Source: Melampsora larici-populina 98AG31
Lineage: Eukaryota; Basidiomycota; Pucciniomycetes; Pucciniales; Melampsoraceae
Assembly (NCBI RefSeq): GCF_000204055.1
Contig: NW_006768770.1
Coordinates: 198,534-262,533, forward strand
Reading direction: 5' to 3'
Length of the DNA stretch: 64,000 bases
Position numbers and translations under genes: made by a program. The notes under the pieces were generated by a model. That model saw only the letters and a program-made list of their open reading frames with translations, was not told where the DNA came from and did not search any database. Below, in pieces: positions 10,569 through 23,176 of the stretch (the first letter of the stretch is position 1; every line of letters begins with the position of its first letter).

Positions 10569-12442
10569 CAACTACCTTACAAACTGTCTTCAAATATAAA
10601 GGGGGACGGCTTTGTAGAGATACTTAGGTTCTTTACAAATCTTGAGGTGGGGATGGTCTGCTTCCCAAATTAAATACAGCTTGTTGACAAAAACAGTTTG
10701 TGAAATGGTCTAAGTATGAGGCTTGCCTCAAAAATTATCAACGGTTGTACTCAATATTTTTTGTACAACAAATATGTGATTAGTAATTACCAAGTATGTA
10801 TCAAGTGATGTCCACAATGACTTTGAGCTGAGGAGATCGCAAAGAGCCCATTTTTTGAATTCTAAGACATGAGGAACTATGGCAAGCAGTGACTTCTGTG
10901 CCAACATTACTAAAATTGATGTAACAATGGGAATTCGGTTGTTTAATGATTGAGCTGTGGAGGGCATGTCCGCATGTTCTTTAGATTAAAAACCGTCTAC
11001 ACCATTGATGATTTGGAATATGCAGTGAAATACATTGAAGGGATCCTTTTAGAAACTCCACAAAACGTTTGGACCAAAATTGGAAAGTTTTTTTTACAGC
11101 CGTTTCAAGAAAGGTTGACAACTTTTTTTTGGAGAAAGTTGTCTCCGCAGCGGGTAAAAGCAGAGACAAAACTTGATCACAGGTTTATTCTTTTCTGTAT
11201 TCTTCCAATTAGCGGAGAGACAAAATCAAGTGAGGGACAAAACCCGGGTTTTGCACATTGGCGAGATTTTCAAAAAAATCAATCTTTGTTGAAACAGCTG
11301 TAGATTGAAGTGCTGTCAACGTACAATGCAAGCCTATAATTACGTTGACACCAAATTTGTGTTCTTTGTTATCCAGGATTATTCTAACAAAGGAATGATT
11401 GGTTGAGACTCTTAACAGAGATAAGCCTTTCTCGACATCCGTGTATCAGTAGCCTCAGAAAAGAAGACCACAGACAAGAAGACATTGAAAAACCTGATGA
11501 TCAATCAAAAAAAAATCCTAAAGAGATAAACTTTTCCCATATCATCCTCCAAATGCAAAACCTCTGAGCAGGTACAAGGCCTTGTTTGTTTTTCAAAAAA
11601 AGAACTTGTACCATGGCTAAGCCAGAAGTTTAGAAGCTTGCCGGGACATCCTTTTCACTCTCCTCAGATCCTATCACTTGTCTTTGAAATACAAATCAGG
11701 ATCTAAAGAATCTTGAGAACTTCAAAATTCAACCTCTGGTCATCATCTGATGTACATAAAACACTTTAAACTCATATTTGGAAAACTTCTTCACAATCTC
11801 ATCTTCAAGTGATAAGACTTAAGGAAGAGATCCAAACCACAAGATAAGTTTCAATTGGTAAAAAGATTTAGAATGAGAAGTTTGACCAAGACCTTAACAA
11901 TCTTGAAGATATAATTCAATTTAAGAGAATCCCAAATACCTAACTACGAGTAAATCTATTAGAAACTCGATTACATTAGAGAAAGCTATATCGATACAAA
12001 AATTGGTCTTGAAGTGAATCGACTTTGATATTAAGGAATTGATATAGAGTCCACTTTAAATCAAGACACAACACACAAGAGAAGTTAGAACTTGAAGGTT
12101 TACATACTGAGCATTCAGTCATACAAAACTATAGAAATCTCAGTTGAAACAGTAGACTAGCACAAGAAGAGGAAAACATGATTATCAAGGGTAACACAAA
12201 AGAAGCATGTAAAAACTTGATTACAAAACGATCAAAATTAATAAAAATCAAAAAAGAACAAATGCAAATGCTAGGAGTCTTATAACCAATTAAAACAATT
12301 ATGGATGATTCGCAAGAAATTATTCAAGAGTTCTAAACAAAAGTCAAATAAGATTAGTTTATGTATGAACGCCAAAAGCTTCAAGAATCAAACTTACAAC
12401 GATTGGAATTCCATTTTTTGTAAGTAAAATCGCTTTCACAAC
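10569..12442. other. Intergenic AT-rich stretch
   Basis: An open frame at 10950-11303 on the plus strand has no family resemblance or splice support and is not called. The remaining bases up to the hypothetical minus-strand gene are A-rich on the plus strand and look non-coding. Confidence 0.35.
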
Positions 12443-13384
12443 TCACAAGCCGTATTTCAATTGACGAGCAACACATATCCTGATCCGAGGTTTAATCAAC
12501 TTCATGTCTTTAGAAGGAGAAATCAAAAGATCCACAAGTTCTTTCGAATGAGCACTTAAAGCACCACCACCATACTTGTTGGTTTCCAAACCGTTCAAGA
12601 GTTGATGAGAAGTCGTCAAACCACCTTGAGAATTTCTTTTACCGTTTGAATTTTCTATGATCGTGTTGTTTAAATTTGAATCACAATGTCGAGGTTTTGA
12701 TTGGGTTTGAAGAAGTTCATCAATTAGAAATGATGATTGACTACTAAGATCTCGTTTTCTAGAACCAGCTAAAGTAGACTTTACAAGGATTTCTTGATCT
12801 TGAATCTGATGAATTTGATTTTCTTTCTTAATCGATTTCTTTCTCAACAAGTTCTTATTAATCTTTAACTTGATCAAAATCCTAGGTTGAACTTCAGGTA
12901 ATCTTAAAATTGTAATTATCCTTCTTCTTTTTGGAACTTGTGAATCACTATTCTCTTCAGCCAAACGTTTTAATGAGACCTCTCTCGGATCATAGTAAGG
13001 ACCCCAAGTTAAACCACGTGGAGGATCTGTTCGTAAAGGAAACGTCCATTTTCCCAAATACCTTCTCCATTCTGATCGATTGGCATCCTCCGGGATATCT
13101 GAAGTGATCAATCCGGGACCTTCAACCAAGCCAGGCAACGTCTTGGGCCCAATCGAATCAGTAAACCGATGGTGGTGATCCCTTTGAGGTCCATCCCGGT
13201 TGAAAGACATGTCCAAATGGAATTTAGAAGCGTCTTCGGTAAGGCAGATCGGCTTGGTCGAGGGTACACGACGTTCGAGAGATGGAGGAGGTAGATGAGC
13301 GGTCCAATCACCCGAACTATTCCCAAGTAAAGCGTTCAAATCGGCTTTTGAGTACAAGTTGACGACACGAGTCGATTGGAACAT
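12443..13384 (-). CDS. Hypothetical basic protein, single exon, 313 residues
   Basis: I do not recognise this protein. The frame runs from an ATG at 13384 (MFQSTRVVNLYSK) to 12443 without introns. Residues about 50-135 have a mixed composition with a conserved-looking WRRYLGKWTFPLRTDPPRGL stretch. A basic cluster VPKRRR near residue 155 and a lysine-rich run KKSIKKEN near residue 190 could be nuclear-localisation signals. The C-terminal third is Ser/Asn-rich and probably disordered. Its length, the lack of stops in a moderately AT-rich region and the proline- and arginine-rich use support a real gene. Confidence 0.62.
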   Translation of the reverse strand: MFQSTRVVNLYSKADLNALLGNSSGDWTAHLPPPSLERRVPSTKPICLTEDASKFHLDMSFNRDGPQRDHHHRFTDSIGPKTLPGLVEGPGLITSDIPEDANRSEWRRYLGKWTFPLRTDPPRGLTWGPYYDPREVSLKRLAEENSDSQVPKRRRIITILRLPEVQPRILIKLKINKNLLRKKSIKKENQIHQIQDQEILVKSTLAGSRKRDLSSQSSFLIDELLQTQSKPRHCDSNLNNTIIENSNGKRNSQGGLTTSHQLLNGLETNKYGGGALSAHSKELVDLLISPSKDMKLIKPRIRICVARQLKYGL

Positions 13385-14545
13385 GATGATTGTGTAGTTC
13401 AAGAAAAGCTTGTGGAAACAAAGAAAGGTAGTATTATTTGAATGAAGGAGAATGGGCGAATGATGTTATGATCTTTGAAAAAGTAGATTGCGTAAATAAA
13501 ATGGTGGAAAGGATTAATGAGATAAAATGAAATGTGATGAAAGTATGTGGGAGGAAGAAATGGTCATCCATTAAATAGGCCTTATCAATCTCAGCTGTTA
13601 TCTGGTAGTCATTGTCAAGATCCATTCACAGGTGGACTGGCTTTGATTGTGACATTGACTTGATTGTCGTCATCAGGGCCGCAAGCTTTCTTAACCTCTG
13701 GCTCAACACCCTCTCCTTATGAGCATGAGCAGTGAACTTATACGCACTTTGCCGTGTAATTGTCTACTAGCGGCCTTTGCGAAACTCTTAACAGTCCGGT
13801 TCATGACCATCAAAGACCACATATTTATATTCAAAGATAAGGAGTAAACATGAATTGAATAGGATGTTGCTAAATGCTCAATTCTCTTCTGCTCACTACT
13901 TCGATGAAGGCCAGTTGCTGTTGAATTCACTCATCTCACAATCTCAGTACAAGTCTTTCACCAAAACACATCAATCCTAAAAAAACGTTCGTGTATAACA
14001 AGATCACAATAATCATTCTCAATGCATGGTTACATGTATTTACCAAAAACATCAAAACCAAACCAAAAATACCAAGAACCAAATCACCATTAACCCTTTT
14101 TTGATATATACTATATACAAAGTTACAAGAAATCTCTTTTTTTTAATATCAATTTTTAAACTTTTAAAAAATATAAATGTATTGTAAATCATAACAAGAA
14201 GAAAAACCCAAATCCAAATCCAAAAGTCTATGTATCTTTTCTTTTTTTGCCAAAAAAAATTATCTCAAAAACAATACTAAAGATCAATTCGCCTATCAAG
14301 AAGAAAATCAACAAGATCTATATCATCGTGTTTCATAATTTTTGTATACACACACGCACAAACAATCCTCCTCTTTTTGCTTAATCCAAGAAAAAAAACT
14401 CCCATCCATCGAAAAAAAAGTATTAAAGATCAATTAAAATAAGATAATATCAACACATAACGTTCTTGTTTCTTAACCAGATCTTGGGAATCTCTCTCTT
14501 TTTACAACAACTACAACCTCTCCCTCTTCTTCAAAATATTGTATA
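13385..14545. other. Intergenic between two minus-strand genes
   Basis: Holds the upstream region of the hypothetical gene and the 3' flank of the coiled-coil gene. Long A-rich and T-rich tracts at 14080-14500 suit 3' untranslated and spacer DNA. No gene is seen. Confidence 0.4.
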
Positions 14546-17500
14546 TTAGGCCAATTGATTCAAATCCTCCCACCAACTTGTGTATCGAGCTCTTGATTGT
14601 GAGACGGGTCTTTCAGGACTGACAGCCGCTTTCGTTCGTCCCCATCTTCGGCCTAAGATATCAAACTCGCCATCAAGATCCATTAAAGGAGCTGTGCCAA
14701 AAATCATACATAGTCAGTTAGGCTCAACGACATATCTATATATGTTTTAATAAGACGATCCTAACTCACATGAATGTTCCGATTTCGCTGGTTCTTGTCT
14801 CTCGTACAAGCTTTTGCCAACCCTTGGAGTCATTGGATTCCTCAAGCTCGCCATAGCAGGACTATGGGAGTCCCATTGATCACCAATCCAAACATCCGGA
14901 AAATGTACCGATCGTCGAGCTTGGCCTCTATTGGGCGATTCTCTTGGGGAATCCGGCAACGGGACCATTCTTGGGGTTTTCAATCGATCATCATCACCTT
15001 TTCTTCTTCCTCCACCTGCTCCTGCACTCGATTCGTAGGATCTTCGTCTTTCTTCCGGAGTCATCGGCAGTGGGACTTGTGTGGCACTGTATCGTTTGTA
15101 GCTCTTTGAGGATGCACGACTATGGTTTTGGCTTCTCGAAGGCTCTTTTTCCGATGAAGCGAAGGTCTGTTTGGGTGATGAAGGAGAAGAAACTGAACGC
15201 GAGCCTGGCTCCGATGCACGGGTAGCAACAGAACTTGATCGATTGCGATGTCGCGATGTAGATCGATCAGCCATACGGTAAGATTCAGTACCATGCAAGT
15301 CTTCCCTCTCACGACGGTCATGTGGTGGGGTTTCAGCTGAGGAGCATGATGGAGTTGAGCTACGAGAAGACGCTTCAGAAGGTAGCGGTGGATAGGCTTT
15401 ACTCGTAGCAGGTGTTGCTTGTCGGGCGGAGAACTGATGAGGTCTTGAATGTTCAGTTGTCGAAGGGGCCCGCGTCACAGACGGAGCCGGTGCGACTGGA
15501 GCCGCTGATTTGACCGCTGCAGATTCGATCGTCGGTGGTATAGCTTTACGAGATGGCGGTTCTGCTGGATGATGAACATTAGTGGATGTTGAATGGCGAG
15601 GCGAGTTGACCGCAGAATCATGGACAGTTCCGACTCCTTGATGAGCAGACGAAGAACACGTTTCGCATGGGACCTGAGGCATTGCTGGCGATGTCGACGA
15701 AGCTGGGTTGATGGGTGAAGTAAAATTGGGTGGGTGGGGAAGCGCTTCTCTTGCTTGCTCAGATGGTGATGGCGAGTTTAGAGGAGAGGGCCTTTTGTCT
15801 TCCACGTTTGGGGTCGAACATTTTGACGAGTTCGAGGGCGGAACGACATTCAATTCAAAAGCAGGGGTTTGTCTTCTTTCCGGCCTCTGCTTGCGTTTTT
15901 CTGAAGACTGTTCAATGAGACTATCGAGGTCGAACCTAATACGTGGAAGGCTTTGATGAAAATTCTTGGGCGAGCCGACATCAAATGGTTCACTTTTGAG
16001 CGAGAGCGCGGGAGTTTGCAGTGCACGGACCGGAGCTGAAGCGGTAGGATGATTGTATAGTGAGGATCCCTTTGGAACAAAAGATGGTGTGCGGTGTTTC
16101 AGGCGGTCTGGAGAGGGAAATTTCACCGACACGGCTGTTGAAAATGAGAAAACAAGATGAGATCAGCATGAAAACTCAAGAGAAATGAATTTGATTGGCA
16201 AACACACCTAGTCCGGTCGCTGAGAAATTAACTTGATTCTCATTGATCAATACAGGGCGCTGGGAGGTGAGCTTGATGATTGCATCGGCATTGAGCTAAA
16301 ATAGCAAGAATCAAGGTTAATAAAGATCATTAGGTGACAAGAGATTCAAGAATAAGACATACCTCTTCGGCAAGCTTGACTAGAGCCTCTACAGCAGACC
16401 ATTGTCCTTGACTAGCCAATCGCCTCCCCTCGTCAGTTTTATGAAGAAACTCAAGAGCCGGGGTCTGGCTGACATCCATGATATATGAGCTTTCGACTTC
16501 GCCTATCGCGTCATGTGAATAGCCAGGAATCTCGTCGAAAGAGAAAACCATGAATCCAGACCCAGGTGATGATGATGAGAGCATCGGTGATTCGGTGTAG
16601 CTTGCGCGTCTTTGACGACCTACAGTGTGATGAGAGGTAGAGACTCTACGTGAGCGCAAAGGCTTGGAAAGAGCTTGCTTGGCCATGAAGTATGACGCTG
16701 CTTGTGCACCCCTCTTCTTCGCGTCTGTCATTCCGTCATCAGAACTTGACCCACCAGCCGCAGATGGACTTGATGGATGTTGCTTGGCAGCAGCTTGTTC
16801 GGCCTGTAATTTGGCCACTTCTGCGCGTTCCTTTCTAATCATCTCTTCTTCATCTTCTCGACGCTTGGCCTCCCATTCTTTCCGAATCGTCAAAGCGTTC
16901 TCCTCATCCAATCGTTCTCGCTCTTTTTTGAAGTCGGCTTCTTGGAGCGCCTCGAAACGTCTAGCCTCAACCGCACGAGTCCTTCGTTCGAGTTCTTCAA
17001 TCTTTGCCTTGTGTTCGAGTTGAGCTCGGTGGGCTTGTTCTTGCTCAGCTGCAAGCTGTTCGGTAGCCGCCTTCAGTTGAGCTTCCAATTGAAGGGTTTT
17101 CAAACGTTCTTCTTCAACCCTTTGCTCTTCTTCTCGTCGCTTCTTTTCTGATTCATACTTTTGTCTTTGAGCCTGAGCTGCTTGTTTGACCTCGTCTGGC
17201 ACAAAGAGTGGTGAAAGCGGGAGAATAGGGGATGGTGGTAGAGAGTATGCATAAACACTTGGTGACGAATAGGCTTGCGCATACGAAATCGGGTTAAACT
17301 CTCGAAGTACCGGCTGAGAGACAGGGGGTTCGTGGTAGATATGGGAGACGTGAAATGCCCGCAATGCATCCTCGCGCCTGTCAAACAAAATATGAGTATA
17401 TAGCTGAGATGCAAAAATGTTGAGTAAAACCTGGCTCACTGCTCGAGTCGTGCTCGTGCTGCACGCTTGGCCATAACTTTCGCTTCCTGGAGAAAAAGGA

Positions 17501-18565
17501 GTCCATGTCAGGCTACAATGAACACTTCAGTCAAGAGAATCAGACGAGAGAATGTACCTCTTCCGCTGCGATTTTCTCGGCTAGCTCAGCTCGAGCTTGC
17601 TCTTCAGCCCGAATTCTCGCCAATTCCTCCTCTAAACGAGCTTCTTCTTCGAGTCGCCTTTGTTCACGTATATTTTCTTCGAGTGCTGCTTTAGCCTCGT
17701 CAGCTAATCGCTGTTTTTCTTCTTCTAGTTGAAGTATCATAGCTTGTTCTTTTTCTTCAATCTCACGTTGCCTGTCCTGCATTTCACGTTGACGTTCATG
17801 AATTTCACGTTGACGTTCTTCAATCTCACGTTGGTGTGCCTGTCTTTCTCTTTCGATCTCTTCTGATTTTGCTTGTTGTTCTGCTTCGGCTTTGAGTAAT
17901 GCTTCACTTGCAGCTCGATCAGCGGCTTCCTGAGCAATTCTAGCATCTTCTTCAATTCGAATTCGTTCGGCATCGAGCATTTGTTGAAAGGCTTCTTCTT
18001 TGATCCTGATTTCACTCTCACGAAGTGCCAATAACTCTTGAGCCTTTTGCAGTTCAGCCAGCGCACGCTCCTGTTCCTCAATATCTTGACGAGTACGCAT
18101 CAAAATGCCCTCAGTGACAGCAGCATCGAGTTCGGCGTTGGAAGGCATCATCTCGACATTTGAGGGTTGGGATGGTTGATCGATGGTCGCATTGTCATGG
18201 TTCCCCATTTCGCGCCCCGTGATACCGCTCGCCACGCTATGAGCCGCACCGCCACCGTGTTGACTATGACGTGAAGAAGCAGGGACGGAATCGTGCGGAG
18301 AAGCGAAATGGACAGCCGCTTCAGGTGGAGGTTCGAATTCATGATCGACAAGTGGTTCCGGATGAAAGGAGTGTTCGGAAAGAGGTGGAGCAGGGGTTTG
18401 AGGTGGAGCGGGGGTTTTAGGTTGAGGCGGTTGATGATGGACGTTTGAAACAAAAACCCCTAGGTTCGCAGTGATGCCACCTCGTTTTTGAGGATCTCCA
18501 GCGGCGAGTGGTCTCCAACTCTTAGCACCGACTTGAAGGTGTTTTTGAGAAAGTTTATCGAACAT
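14546..18565 (-). CDS. Large coiled-coil protein, six exons, 1,222 residues
   Basis: I cannot name this protein. Exons on the minus strand: 18565-17558, 17486-17440, 17377-16363, 16295-16208, 16134-14770, 14691-14546, all in phase, ending in SWWEDLNQLA. The N-terminal 110 residues are proline/histidine-rich. Residues about 150-340 are a heptad-like coiled coil full of EER/RQRE repeats (REIEERQREIHERQREMQ). A second coiled coil in exon 3 (EEEQRVEEERLKTL onward) is followed by a Ser-rich linker, an FDEIPGYS segment and the SQTPALEFLHKTDEG segment that was copied to 7035-7200. Exon 5 (about 450 residues) is Ser/Pro-rich with many SP sites and probably disordered. This layout suits a scaffold or membrane-remodelling protein, but function is unknown. 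The ATG at 18565 is chosen because the longer frame begins with a TTG. Confidence 0.85.
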
Positions 18566-18684
18566 GGTCAAGAAGATGAAAGGGAGATTGAAGATGAGAT
18601 TATGTTATTATAAGGTATAAGGTTTAAAACTGAAACTGATCGATGATAGTTTGCTGAAGATGATATAGATTAGTTTTGAATGAA

Positions 18685-18719
18685 ATGTTGTTGTTGTTGT
18701 TGTTGATGATGATGATGAT
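18685..18719. repeat. Compound TTG/ATG trinucleotide microsatellite
   Basis: A run of TTG units passes directly into a run of ATG units upstream of the coiled-coil gene. Confidence 0.9.
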
Positions 18720-20242
18720 AAAGAAGAAATCGTTATTATCAGTTGAAGATTGAAAAGTTCATCAAGAAGTGAGGATTCCAACAAGTCGACTTTAAAGAAT
18801 CGTTCAATGGTCAACACACTCGACACCCGAAGACGATCGGAGCTGAAACATTTTAAAAACCATTCCAGATATGTCAACCAATCGATCACCACATGTCACA
18901 ACTTTGTACATATTGGGGCTAACAAAGGTTAATAATCAGCCTTAATCAGCGCATACATGTTTACATAACACAGATATCAAAATACAACCTTTGTCTTCAC
19001 TTTTGTTTGGGATGCCTTTCATAACTCTACTCACATCCATAATACATAGACAAATTGGTTTGAAATGAAGTAGTAGGCAGACTGTTTGTTCCGTCATATT
19101 CCATGAAGCAGCTGCCTTTGAAACGGCATTTATAACACAGAGTATGAGATAGACAAGGCTTTGGGCTTTGATCATCATTTAATGTAGTGATATCCTGATG
19201 ATCTTGTCCCAAAGTTGGAAAAGTGTCTTTAGCATGAATGGGAGGTTTTATATGGTCAACAGTCCAAGTACTTATTTGTGGTCTCAAAAAATTGAAATTG
19301 TTCGTGTCTTCTGAAGGATGATAGACTTGCTGATAGGAATTCGGTTCTCTTTTCCTTCGTCAAACCACACGGACACTTGATTCTTCCTAACCGGACGATA
19401 AAATAAAGTACCTTGGTATTGGTATAATTATAAAAAAACATCAAACTACTAGAGTCTTGATAACTGACCTGATCGATAGTTATTGTCACTTTGTTATGGT
19501 TGGCTTTTGGACCAGATTGTGATGAACTTACTTGTAAAAATTTGATCACTTGGATAATTACATTGTATGGTCTTGGATGTTACCTATTTTTTATGATTCT
19601 TGTAAACTGTTTGTATTTGTTATTGAATACCTTCCTATAACCAGCTGGGATGAATTCACAAAGGACCACTTGCATGAATCATTTGGAAGGGTGGTATTGA
19701 AAATATAACCCATGGCTCCACACAGATATAATTCAGATATCAAATCAGTTTTCTGAAATTGGGCTCATGGATCCTGAAGATGTGTCAAGAGTAAGCGGGA
19801 TTTGTCGAGGTAGCTATGTATACAGCCGGCATGGAATAAGGTGGCTGTGTAGACCTATAGATTAAGTCTGAGGATTCTGACTTTACACTATTTCATGCTG
19901 ATTTTGTTGATGCATTCCGAGCCCTAGCCAACATTTTCGCTGTTGGGAGTAAGATAGAGCTGTTATATATCTGATTTGTTGTGATGTGTGATTGAACTGT
20001 CTTGAATACACATACAACCAAGATGAGAAGTTCGGTGAGAAAACTGTTTGAACCACGTATATGAGCTTCATATATAAAATTCTTTGGCTGCTACTTTGGC
20101 TCATCTGGCTCATCCTGATGATTATGGATGAGTCTATTTCTAAAAGCTGTCAGAAGATAGGTTGGGTACATTAGAAAAAATATATGTAAGGCGTTTAGAT
20201 CATCATTTCAAGTTTTGCCAAGTACAACAATATTCTTATAAG
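18720..20242. other. Intergenic stretch, no gene supported
   Basis: Minus-strand frames around 19027-19549 include a short Cys-containing segment (CYKCRFKGSC) but lack an ATG start and a convincing exon chain. I see no repeat arms. It separates the coiled-coil gene from secreted-family copy 2. Confidence 0.35.
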
Positions 20243-20513
20243 TGAAGGAGGCCCGCAGTAAGTGGGGATTAAGGAGAGTGTACCATAGTCCTGCTTCTCT
20301 GAGGGAGTACTGAGGATATGTACTAAACTTGAAATTGAATGATGTTGTTTTTTCAGTGAAAGGAACGCAGTTTTTACATCTCTGGAGTGTTGTAAGAGAT
20401 GCTGAAAAGCCAGACACCAAAGGCATTTATCAACAGATCCTCCTGGTAGCAATTATAAGATACACTGTAAGAGTCAATTTCCCCCTCATAGCCGCACAGA
20501 ATCTCGCATTGCC

Positions 20514-20759
20514 ATTGCTTACTATGATCATGATGGTCCGTATTTTACAGTCCAACAAGTTGTCCGATGTTGCAAAATTACCGTAAATTTAAAAAAATCA
20601 GGACACCTTTTTAGGTGTCCCGAATGGTGTTGACCGTATATTTGCATAAAAAAAACCCACCGTAAAATTTAAAAAACTTGTCCGTTTTTTAAAAAGTTTC
20701 ACAAAATATTTCTGACTTGAAACCCCCTATTGCTTACTATGATCATGATGGTCCGTATT
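20514..20759. mobile_element. 184-bp insertion flanked by 31-bp direct repeats at the start codon of copy 2
   Basis: The same 31 bases (beginning ATTGCTTACTATGATCATG) occur at 20514-20544 and 20729-20759. Between them lie 184 bases that include a local hairpin around the words GGACACC and GGTGTCC and runs of A. The simplest reading is an insertion that duplicated 31 bp of target, or a slippage event. It puts a second copy of the start region, with a short upstream frame, ahead of secreted-family copy 2. Confidence 0.7.
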
Positions 20760-23109
20760 CACTTGCTCTATCTGAGCTTCATGACGTATTACGCAGTTGC
20801 AAGTCCATCATTTCTCAATACCATTTTCAAACAAGAGGCTTCATCAAGCGTTGTGCCAGGCCCTGAAATACGGAAAGAAATCGAAGTGTATGGACCGTAC
20901 AATCATCACCTTGATGTACCTTTGGATACCAGCTCTCCGGACTTCAAAACTGATTCACGACCTGATTCACATCTGGAAGATTTCATGAAAATTATGAACA
21001 TAGCAAATCAAAACAAAGACTCTTCAGGAGAAATTTACCCTGGCGTATCTTCAAGCCAGATGAAAGTTAAAGGTGAATTCAAAACAGATCTAAAACCTTA
21101 TAAAAACTCTTCAAAAATGAAAGATTTCCGGGAAATTCTAAGCATTGGGAACCGGATCGATATAAGAAGTTTGAAGCGTGTAGGAAGCCTTGTTGGGAAC
21201 TTGAGGCGCCTTGAATTGAAGATAGACACACCATTTCCAGGTCTCCCAGAGAAATTTCGTCCCAGTGTCTTTTCCAGACAACAACAATTTGAAAGTGCGA
21301 TTGAAAGTGTGGTGGATACCCTAGAGAAACGTAGTCTTCATCCAAAGGAGGCAATCTGGGCACTTGCTGTATTGCAAAATCTTCAAAGCCATTTACCGCA
21401 AGGACAACTGAAGCCTATAAGAACAGACGTGGCGCAAGGTCCTATATGCTGTGCTGCCCTGGGACTTAGTCTGACAAAAGGTATGCCATTATTTTCACTC
21501 TTGTTTTCTTTGATCAGAGAAAACTGTGTGCAATTTTGACTGACACTGATTCTTAACTCCTGCCTAGACTTGAATCTTGTACATGCAAGCAAGATTCTTT
21601 GGTCTTCAGATGTGGAACTTGAACTTGTGCGTGTTGACCCGGGTAAGTTGTCTACTTTTTTCTCTGCAGTGTTTACGTTGGCCCAACCTGACATTTGATT
21701 GTTATGTACTGAAGCCCTGGCAAAGGCCTACTTCATATTGGAAACAATCTTCAAGTTACATAATGAGATTCATTATACCAGTGAAAAAATAGTTCTTTAC
21801 AATTACCTTGTCACAAGACAGTTTCCAATGAACCAAAACGAAGTTCGTGCCTTAGCAACGCAGCCACAGTTACTGTACTGGTAAAGTATTGTCAATACTA
21901 GTACAGTACCTGGCTTTTTGGATACTAGAAATGAAAGTACTTGGTACAGTACCTTGCACCAGGTACAGTACTCGGTACAGTACCTACAATCTAGGTACTA
22001 TAAAAAATGCCCAGCAGTAAAGTAGCTTTGTGTTCCGCTAGGTACTGTACTATACTGGTATCTCAGGTTTGCAGATAGGTACTGTACTTTACCGTACCTA
22101 TGGCAGGTACTGCCCAGTATCTCACTGTACCTTGAGTTGGTACCCGGCACATTGGGTGTATTGAAAGGCTTAAGAAATGATAACTAAGTTGCTTATTTAT
22201 ATATAAATCATTGATTAGGTAATAAATATCAGTAGAGATTGAAACTGAAAACAAATATACTACTATAGTGCTGGGAGGAAAGGGGATTGATCAAGAAAAT
22301 CAAAAATACAGGTACTGTTGACTACTGTACCGGTATAGTACCTATATTTTAGGTACTTTCAGGGCCGGTACTGGTATCGTACCTTCCGTGGAGGTACTGT
22401 ACTAAAATTTCAAAAATATTTGCCCTCCAGTACAGTAGTGCCCACCTAGGTACGATACTGGCAGGTACTGTACCGGGAAAATCAGGTACTATACTGTACT
22501 TTACCGGTACTGGTACAGTAACTGTGGCTGCGTTGGCCTTAGGGAAAATGTTTGTGGAACTTGCAAAACTTCCAACCTGTGATTTGAAATCTCTTTACAA
22601 TATGGCATCAATTTTCCCAGAAATCACCGGTATAATAGACAATGAACGATTGACGGATCCTTCCTTCATGACGGCATATGATGATGCTGTGCTTGATTGG
22701 ACCTTTGAAAAGGAGAACCAAGCGCTCTTGCTTGAGATCCGCATGCTGGTGAATACATGTGACAAAGGCCCAATTGGACATATGTTTCATTGCTTTCTAG
22801 ATCCAAGAGGTGCAAAGGTCCAGGATATTGAAGAGGTAGCAAATCATATAACAAAAGTCAGTGCAATCACCAATTATACTAAGGAGTACAAACTACAAAT
22901 CCTCAACCTCCTATATCGCATTGCTGTTCATATCCCTGATGGTAAAAAATACCTTGAGGGTCGGATGGAGTGGAAAGGTAACTATAAATCACTATTTTTA
23001 TCTTGGCCCACAAGCTTCAGTATTGTTTGAGAGAAAGAACTCAATTACTGATTGTGTTTGTACTTTGTCTCTGTTCACAGATGAATTAAACCAATTTGAG
23101 ATCAAGTGA
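20739..23109 (+). pseudogene. Secreted-family copy 2, broken by a foldback element
   Basis: Would encode a secreted protein of the same family as copy 3. Exons: 20739-21480, 21568-21642, 21715-22977 (interrupted), 23081-23109. The signal peptide (VRIHLLYLSFMTYYAVASP) is followed by the EVYGPYNHHL motif that aligns to EVYGPVNLHL in copy 3. Exon 2 (DLNLVHASKILWSSD) aligns to DLDLLSMSKILWFSP. Exon 3 is split after residues NEVRAL by a 680-bp element plus its 7-bp duplication; reading into the element meets a stop at 21882-21884. Downstream the family sequence resumes (GKMFVELAK, KVQDIEEVANHI, RIAVHIPDGKKYLEG). Without the insertion the exon phases match those of copy 3, so the break appears recent. 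A 31-bp duplication also disturbs its start region. Confidence 0.8.
21856..22535. mobile_element. 680-bp foldback element of GGTACAGTACC words with 7-bp target duplication
   Basis: The ends are perfect inverted repeats (CAACGCAGCCACAGTTACTG on the left, its complement on the right), flanked by GCCTTAG at 21849-21855 and 22536-22542. Much of the inside is repeats of GTAC-centred words in both orientations, with an AT-rich middle around 22150-22300. No coding capacity is seen. The CAACG ends fit the YARNG pattern of hAT elements, though the duplication is 7 rather than 8 bp. Confidence 0.9.
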
Positions 23110-23176
23110 AGTGTCTTGATAAAATCATGATCATATCAAAACATTATGTTACTGCAGTCTTGATCATGGCCTCACT

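Noticed and set aside
10950..11303. A 117-codon open frame
   Set aside because: No domain, no introns, and no conservation evidence; kept as intergenic.
14774..15225. Plus-strand open frames opposite the coiled-coil gene
   Set aside because: They are shadows of the Ser/Pro-rich exon 5 on the minus strand, with no start context or splice support.
21856..22535. Simple satellite or CRISPR-like array of GTAC repeats
   Set aside because: There are no equal spacers; the block has defined inverted ends and a target duplication, so it is a mobile element.
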